Positions 40,192 through 44,331 of a stretch of 44,331 nucleotides of DNA are shown piece after piece. Under the pieces are notes generated by a model, which worked only from the letters and a program-made list of their open reading frames with translations, was not told the DNA's origin and searched no databases. The DNA is from an uncultured Clostridia bacterium (lineage in GTDB: Bacteria > Bacillota > Clostridia > Oscillospirales > Ruminococcaceae): the NCBI GenBank assembly GCA_947586185.1, contig CANPXN010000021.1, positions 1 to 44,331 on the forward strand, written 5' to 3'. The first letter of the stretch is position 1, and every line of letters begins with the position of its first letter. The position numbers and the translations under genes are program-made.

Positions 40192-41055
40192 ATGGAAATT
40201 TCAAACAGTATAAGGGCAAAGGTGCTTATTGACGCACTGCCTTACATACAGAAATATAACGATAAGATCGTAGTTGTAAAATACGGCGGAAACGCTATGA
40301 CCAATGAAGAACTGAAACAGGCTGTTATGAGCGATATAGTTCTGCTTTCCTTAGTAGGAATCAAGGTCGTTTTAGTTCACGGAGGCGGTCCGGAAATAAG
40401 CGATATGCTTAAAAGACTTAATATCGAAAGCAAATTTATCGGGGGACTGAGATATACTGACAAGGACACCATTGACATTGTAAAAATGGTCCTCGCCGGA
40501 AAGGTGAACAAGGAGCTTGTTGCCCTGCTGGCTCAGCATAAGGGAAATGCTGTGGGACTCTGCGGTATTGACGGAAAGATGATAATTGCTGAAAAAGCTG
40601 AGGGTGCAGGCGGCGAAGATTTAGGATTTGTAGGAGAGATAAGAAAAATAAATACAAAGCCGATCACGGACGCCCTTGAAAACGGCTGTATTCCTGTTAT
40701 TGCAACGGTTGCATGCGATGAGGACGGTCAGACATATAATGTTAACGCTGATACTGCCGCTTCAAGAATTGCTGCCGAGCTGGGAGCTGAAAACCTCATT
40801 CTTATGACGGATATAGCAGGTCTTCTGAGAAACAAGGACGACCCGTCCACCCTTATTCCTTTTGTGAATGTAAGCGAGGTTCCGTTTATGAAGCGTCAGG
40901 GAATTATTTCCGGAGGAATGATCCCGAAGATCGACTGCTGTGTTGAAGCGGTCAGACGTGGGGTCAGAAAGACATCTATTATCGACGGACGTATCCCTCA
41001 CTCGATCTTGATAGAGATACTCTCAAACGAGGGTATCGGCACTCAGTTTAAGTAA
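40192..41055 (+). CDS. argB: Acetylglutamate kinase
   Basis: It phosphorylates N-acetylglutamate, the usual feedback-controlled step. The 287-residue protein has DKIVVVKYGGNAMTNEELKQ, VVLVHGGGPEISDMLKRLNI, KFIGGLRYTDKDTIDIVKMV, NVNADTAASRIAAELGAENL and RQGIISGGMIPKIDCCVEAV. The N-terminal extension before the first strand (MEISNSIRAKVLIDALPYIQ) is the helix used by hexameric, arginine-inhibitable kinases, so allosteric inhibition is likely. Its TAA overlaps the next ATG by one base. Confidence 0.97.
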   Translation: MEISNSIRAKVLIDALPYIQKYNDKIVVVKYGGNAMTNEELKQAVMSDIVLLSLVGIKVVLVHGGGPEISDMLKRLNIESKFIGGLRYTDKDTIDIVKMVLAGKVNKELVALLAQHKGNAVGLCGIDGKMIIAEKAEGAGGEDLGFVGEIRKINTKPITDALENGCIPVIATVACDEDGQTYNVNADTAASRIAAELGAENLILMTDIAGLLRNKDDPSTLIPFVNVSEVPFMKRQGIISGGMIPKIDCCVEAVRRGVRKTSIIDGRIPHSILIEILSNEGIGTQFK

Positions 41056-41453
41056 TGAAATATATAATTATCATTCTTCCGTTTGTTTTCAGCATGGCGC
41101 TGATCGCCGCAGGACTCTGGCTTAAATCGGGGATAAGACCCGGATGGGTCAGGACTGAGGCTTATGTCAGGGACGTTGCTGTGCAGCGAAAAAGAATTTT
41201 CGGCGCAGATGCCATAATGGAGATACCGGTGCTGGAATATACCTTCGGAGGAAGAAAATATATAACGGCTGTCAGCAGACGTATGATGAATGTTCCTCAG
41301 TTTATTAAGGGACAGAGAGCTATGGTTTTGGTATGCAAACGCAGACCGGAAAGAATAAAGCCGTCGGGAGGCGGAAAGGTCTTTTCCTCAGCTCTTGTTT
41401 TCGGAGGGGTCTGGATTCTGATAGCATATGCTGCGCTTGTTTTGCAGCACTGA
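41055..41453 (+). CDS. DUF3592-like membrane protein in the arg operon
   Basis: This 132-residue protein has two membrane helices, at ~3-22 (YIIIILPFVFSMALIAAGLW) and ~110-130 (VFSSALVFGGVWILIAYAAL). They enclose a ~75-residue beta-rich domain (VRTEAYVRDVAVQRKRIFGA, then VLEYTFGGRKYITAVSRRMM). This layout is that of DUF3592 proteins; the assignment is by pattern. It starts within the argB stop codon and lies 13 bases before argD, so it belongs to the operon. No function is known. Confidence 0.72.
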   Translation: MKYIIIILPFVFSMALIAAGLWLKSGIRPGWVRTEAYVRDVAVQRKRIFGADAIMEIPVLEYTFGGRKYITAVSRRMMNVPQFIKGQRAMVLVCKRRPERIKPSGGGKVFSSALVFGGVWILIAYAALVLQH

Positions 41454-41466
41454 AAAGGAGCATGAA

Positions 41467-42633
41467 ATGAATACTATAGAAAAATTCAACGGCAGTGTTA
41501 TGCATACCTATGGGCGGTTCAATGCTGTTCTTGAAAAGGGAAGTGGCAGATGCTGCACTGACGAAAGCGGCAGGGAATATATCGACTTCGGAAGCGGTAT
41601 CGGCACAAACAGTCTTGGATTCTGCGATAACGACTGGGCAGACGCTGTGTGCGCTCAGGTCAGGACCTTGCAGCATAATTCAAACTATTACTATACTAAG
41701 GTCCAGGCGGATTTTGCCGAGGCTCTTTGCAGTACCACCGGGTACTCAAAGGTTTTCTTCGGAAACTCCGGAGCGGAGGCAAATGAATGCGCTATAAAGC
41801 TTGCAAGGAAATACAGCTTTGACAAATACGGAAAGGGCAGGCATAATATCATTACCCTTAAAAATTCATTCCACGGAAGAACTCTTTGTACCCTTTCGGC
41901 TACGGGTCAGGACAGCTTCCACAACTACTTTTTTCCTTTTGTTGAAGGCTTTGTAAACGCTGAGGCAAACAATATAGACGACCTTAAATCAAAGCTTGAC
42001 GAAACCGTATGCGCTGTTATGATAGAATTTATCCAGGGTGAGGGCGGTGTTGTCGCTCTTGACGAGGAATATGTAAGGGAGCTTTTCAGCCTTTGCCGTG
42101 AAAAGGATGTACTTGTTATTACTGACGAGGTACAGACCGGCGCTGGACGTACAGGAAAATTCTTTGCCGCAGAGCATTACGGCGTTCATGCGGATATTGT
42201 GACTCTTGCAAAGGGGCTTGCAGGAGGTATACCGATCGGGGCATGCCTTGCGGATGAAAAGTGCTCGGAGGTGCTTTCTCCGGGAACTCACGGTTCTACA
42301 TTTGGAGGAAATCCGGTTGCCTGTGCAGGAGGACTTGCTGTTATAAAAAAAGTAACAGCTCCGGGATTTTTAGAGGAGGCTGCTAAAAAGGGTGAATATT
42401 TCAGGGAGCAGCTTCATAAAATAAGCGGTGTTAAATCGATCAGCGGTAAGGGGCTGATGATCGGTATTGAGCTTGAAAAAGGGGACGCTCATGACATTGC
42501 GGAAAAGTGCCTTGAAAGGGGTTTGCTGGTGCTTACAGCTAAAACTAAGGTAAGGCTTCTGCCGCCGCTTAACATTACATATGATGAAATCGACAGGGGG
42601 CTAAAAATCTTTAAAGAAGTGCTGGAGGTTTAA
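41467..42633 (+). CDS. argD: Acetylornithine aminotransferase
   Basis: It converts N-acetylglutamate semialdehyde and glutamate to acetylornithine and 2-oxoglutarate. The 388-residue protein (ATG at 41467 after AAGGAG) is a class III PLP transaminase: YIDFGSGIGTNSLGFCDNDW, VFFGNSGAEANECAIKLARK, NSFHGRTLCTLSATGQDSFH, VIEFIQGEGG-type segment (MIEFIQGEGGVVALDEEYVR), LVITDEVQTGAGRTGKFFAA and the PLP lysine in DIVTLAKGLAGGIPIGACLA. It is followed one base later by an unknown gene. Confidence 0.97.
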   Translation: MNTIEKFNGSVMHTYGRFNAVLEKGSGRCCTDESGREYIDFGSGIGTNSLGFCDNDWADAVCAQVRTLQHNSNYYYTKVQADFAEALCSTTGYSKVFFGNSGAEANECAIKLARKYSFDKYGKGRHNIITLKNSFHGRTLCTLSATGQDSFHNYFFPFVEGFVNAEANNIDDLKSKLDETVCAVMIEFIQGEGGVVALDEEYVRELFSLCREKDVLVITDEVQTGAGRTGKFFAAEHYGVHADIVTLAKGLAGGIPIGACLADEKCSEVLSPGTHGSTFGGNPVACAGGLAVIKKVTAPGFLEEAAKKGEYFREQLHKISGVKSISGKGLMIGIELEKGDAHDIAEKCLERGLLVLTAKTKVRLLPPLNITYDEIDRGLKIFKEVLEV

Positions 42634-42634
42634 T

Positions 42635-43111
42635 ATGGTTTTGCTTAATATTCTTCCAAAGGGAAATAAGTGGCTTGTTACGGATTCAAAGGAACGGACC
42701 ATTTATACGATCAAAAAAAGCGTTTCCGGAGGTAAGTTTACTCTTATCGACGCAAGCGGATATAAGCTTTATTACGTTACTTTTAACAAAAAGGAAAAGA
42801 AGCCGGTTTTCAAATTCTTCCTCAATGATAATAATATCTTCGATCTGAAGTGTACTTCTATTTTCCTTGAACCGGGCTTTGAGGGAAAAGGCAATAGAGG
42901 AGAGTTTAAAATTACAAGCGCTGACAGACGTGATTTCAACCTGTTTGACGTTACTCTTAACCGCGATATGGGAGAGATCATTGTTTGTGAAGCTGAAAAG
43001 GGCGACCTGCCCTATGAAATAAGAATGGACGAAAAATATTTTGACGACTTTGTACCTCTGTTCGCCGTTTGCATTGATCAGGTTTACGGCGAGCTGAATA
43101 AGGCACAGTAA
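42635..43111 (+). CDS. Hypothetical beta-rich protein in the arg operon
   Basis: This 158-residue soluble protein has no signal peptide or membrane segment. The pattern KGNKWLVTDSKERTIYTIKK, then GKFTLIDASGYKLYYVTFNK, resembles the repeating strands of LURP-one/Tubby-C-like beta barrels, but the similarity is weak and only suggestive. It ends with a short helical tail (YFDDFVPLFAVCIDQVYGEL). It begins one base after argD and ends 17 bases before argF, so it is a full member of the operon. No function is assigned. Confidence 0.75.
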   Translation: MVLLNILPKGNKWLVTDSKERTIYTIKKSVSGGKFTLIDASGYKLYYVTFNKKEKKPVFKFFLNDNNIFDLKCTSIFLEPGFEGKGNRGEFKITSADRRDFNLFDVTLNRDMGEIIVCEAEKGDLPYEIRMDEKYFDDFVPLFAVCIDQVYGELNKAQ

Positions 43112-43128
43112 TACGAAAGGAAATTAAC

Positions 43129-44031
43129 ATGAAACATTTACTTAAAATGCTCGACCTGAGCCGTGAAGAAATTATTGACATTTTAAACCTTGCAGACCAG
43201 CTTAAATATGAGCTCAAGCACGGTATTCCTCATCACCACCTCCAGGGAAAATCCCTTGGAATGATATTCCAGAAGGCTTCTACCCGTACAAGAGTTTCCT
43301 TTGAAACCGGTATGTATCAGCTTGGAGGACATCCGCTGTTTCTCTCAGCAAGCGAGCTACAGATAGGACGTGGTGAGCCTGTTCAGGATACTGCCCGTGT
43401 TCTTTCACGCTATCTTGACGGAATAATGATCCGTACATTTGAGCAGAAGGAAGTTGAGGACCTTGCCGACTTTGGCAACATTCCTGTTATAAACGGTCTT
43501 ACAGATTTTTCTCATCCGTGTCAGGTGCTTGCTGACCTTATGACGATCCGTGAATTTAAGGGCAGCTTTGACGGCCTTAAAATGTGTTATATAGGCGACG
43601 GAAACAATATGGCGAACTCCCTTATTGTCGGTTGCTTGAAAGCCGGTATGGCTGTTTCTGCGGCTACACCGGAGAATTACCGCCCTGCAAAGGAAGTAAT
43701 GGATTTTGCTACCGGCTTTGACTGCTTCAGTATCACTGACGACCCTAAGACGGCTGCTGAGGGCGCTGACGTTCTTATCACTGACGTATGGGCATCAATG
43801 GGTCAGGAGGGCGAAGCTGAACAGCGCAGGATCGCTTTCAAGGGATACCAGATAAACGACGATATAATGAGCGCAGCTAACACTGACGCTATGGTTATGC
43901 ACTGCCTGCCGGCTCATCGTGAGGAAGAAATTACTACAAAGGTCTTTGAGGCTCATGCTAAGGAAATTTTTGAGGAGGCTGAAAATAGACTCCATGCACA
44001 GAAAGCTGTTATGGTCAAGCTTATGGCGTAA
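43129..44031 (+). CDS. argF: Ornithine carbamoyltransferase
   Basis: It makes citrulline from ornithine and carbamoyl phosphate. The 300-residue protein has the carbamoyl phosphate site FQKASTRTRVSFETGMYQLG near residue 45, the HPCQ motif in LTDFSHPCQVLADLMTIREF near 125, MCYIGDGNNMANSLIVGCLK near 150 and the ornithine-binding HCLPAHREEEITTKVFEAHA near 262. It is last in the operon behind GAAAGGAAA and is followed by a strong terminator. Carbamoyl phosphate synthase (carAB) is not in the window. Confidence 0.98.
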   Translation: MKHLLKMLDLSREEIIDILNLADQLKYELKHGIPHHHLQGKSLGMIFQKASTRTRVSFETGMYQLGGHPLFLSASELQIGRGEPVQDTARVLSRYLDGIMIRTFEQKEVEDLADFGNIPVINGLTDFSHPCQVLADLMTIREFKGSFDGLKMCYIGDGNNMANSLIVGCLKAGMAVSAATPENYRPAKEVMDFATGFDCFSITDDPKTAAEGADVLITDVWASMGQEGEAEQRRIAFKGYQINDDIMSAANTDAMVMHCLPAHREEEITTKVFEAHAKEIFEEAENRLHAQKAVMVKLMA

Positions 44032-44039
44032 AAAATATA

Positions 44040-44070
44040 CCGCCTTCGTGAAAACGGAGGCGGATTTTTT
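44040..44070 (+). terminator. Terminator of the arginine operon
   Basis: CCGCCTTCGT (44040-44049) pairs with ACGGAGGCGG (44054-44063), one G-U, around a GAAA loop, followed by A and six T residues. It starts 9 bases after the argF stop. Confidence 0.93.
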
Positions 44071-44121
44071 AGTATGAGATACTTATAAAATTAATTATAA
44101 AGGGGCTTTTGAAGTAAAAAT

Positions 44122-44150
44122 TGGACAAGTTTTTGTGAGAAATGTATATA
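44122..44150 (+). promoter_or_regulatory. Weaker upstream promoter of the tandem array
   Basis: TGGACA (44122-44127), 17 bases, TATATA (44145-44150). It precedes the two stronger promoters and shares their 17-base spacing. Confidence 0.45.
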
Positions 44151-44196
44151 AACCTCCGAACAAACTATGCAACCTGCCGAAAGTGAAAAGAAGGAG

Positions 44197-44225
44197 TTGA
44201 CAAAAGGGAAGGTAGGTGATATAAT
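44197..44225 (+). promoter_or_regulatory. Tandem strong promoter 1, probably of an rRNA operon
   Basis: TTGACA (44197-44202), exactly 17 bases, TATAAT (44220-44225), perfect consensus. It is followed by a GC-richer stretch (about 44231-44266) without a gene. Confidence 0.85.
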
Positions 44226-44288
44226 AATAAAGCTGTCGAACGAGAGAGGCGGAGGAGAGCGGGTCAAGAAATTTTTTAGAAAAAGGAC

Positions 44289-44317
44289 TTGACAAAGCTC
44301 AGGGTCTATGATATAAT
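44289..44317 (+). promoter_or_regulatory. Tandem strong promoter 2, probably of an rRNA operon
   Basis: TTGACA (44289-44294), exactly 17 bases, TATAAT (44312-44317), perfect consensus, preceded by an A/T-rich tract (about 44270-44286) resembling an UP element. Two consensus promoters in a row about 92 bases apart, each with 17-base spacing, are the usual arrangement in front of Firmicute rRNA operons. The transcribed region lies outside the window. Confidence 0.85.
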
Positions 44318-44331
44318 AGATAAGCTTTCTC

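Noticed and set aside
1-44331. CRISPR arrays and tRNA genes
   Set aside because: No regularly spaced repeat-spacer array and no cloverleaf with a GGTTCGAATCC-type T arm was found by eye; a tRNAscan-SE run would settle the tRNA point.

Overview
The window looks like a chromosomal segment of a low-to-mid GC, Gram-positive, sporulation-type Clostridium-class bacterium, most likely a Ruminococcus or close relative. This is inferred from gene content, not from a database search. The evidence is spo0A and spoIVB, a CIRCE-controlled hrcA-grpE-dnaK-dnaJ cluster, the ylxM-ffh-rpsP-khpA-rimM-trmD cluster, and two adjacent secreted proteins with dockerin (and one cohesin-like) domains, which are typical of cellulosome-forming ruminococci. 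Base composition and codon style are uniform from about 2.3 kb onward. The first 2.1 kb reads as a decayed mobile or prophage segment.

Layout. 0-2.1 kb (+): phage-type genes: a BRO-N antirepressor-like protein with a Mu gp27-like C-terminus, an XRE repressor, two small unknown genes, and the C-terminal third of a C5 cytosine methyltransferase, closed by a 17-bp-stem terminator. 2.3-9.0 kb (-): a TatD-associated radical SAM protein, a YfhO-type membrane protein, and a two-gene operon encoding a cohesin-dockerin protein and a dockerin-bearing GH24 lysozyme. 9.2-10.5 kb (+): a CLC-type anion transporter resembling the fluoride-exporting branch. 10.7-15.6 kb (+): the heat-shock operon with a perfect CIRCE. 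15.6-16.3 kb: a noncoding block dense in palindromes. 16.3-20.2 kb (+): a YtrA-type GntR repressor with an ABC ATPase and an unusually large permease. 20.5-22.1 kb (+): aspartate kinase and a DUF1294 protein. 22.2-26.5 kb (-): a GH13 alpha-glucan hydrolase and glycogen phosphorylase. 26.8-30.6 kb (+): the SRP, ribosome and tRNA maturation operon. 30.9 kb (+): HPr. 31.5-34.1 kb: spoIVB (-) and spo0A (+), head to head. 34.3 kb: a flavin reductase-like protein. 35.0-44.0 kb (+): an almost complete arginine operon, argG-argH-orf-argC-argJ-argB-orf-argD-orf-argF, behind three ARG-box-like palindromes. The last 200 bp hold tandem strong promoters typical of an rRNA operon that would begin just outside the window.

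How the genes work together. ArgB, ArgC, ArgJ, ArgD, ArgF, ArgG and ArgH cover every step from glutamate to arginine, with ArgJ recycling the acetyl group; carbamoyl phosphate synthase is not here. Three small genes of unknown role are woven into this operon with start/stop overlaps or very short gaps. Glycogen phosphorylase and the GH13 enzyme would together mobilise intracellular alpha-glucan. The lysozyme and its cohesin-bearing partner suggest peptidoglycan lysis tethered to a cohesin-dockerin assembly.

Noncoding highlights. One dispersed multi-hairpin repeat family (R1) has three copies near 6.2, 20.3 and 31.3 kb. The two full copies keep the same five hairpins and differ by paired base changes within stems. 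A second family (R2) has two copies in opposite orientation near 28.7 and 34.2 kb. A palindrome cluster lies at 15.6-16.3 kb. No CRISPR array, tRNA gene or recognisable metabolite riboswitch was seen.
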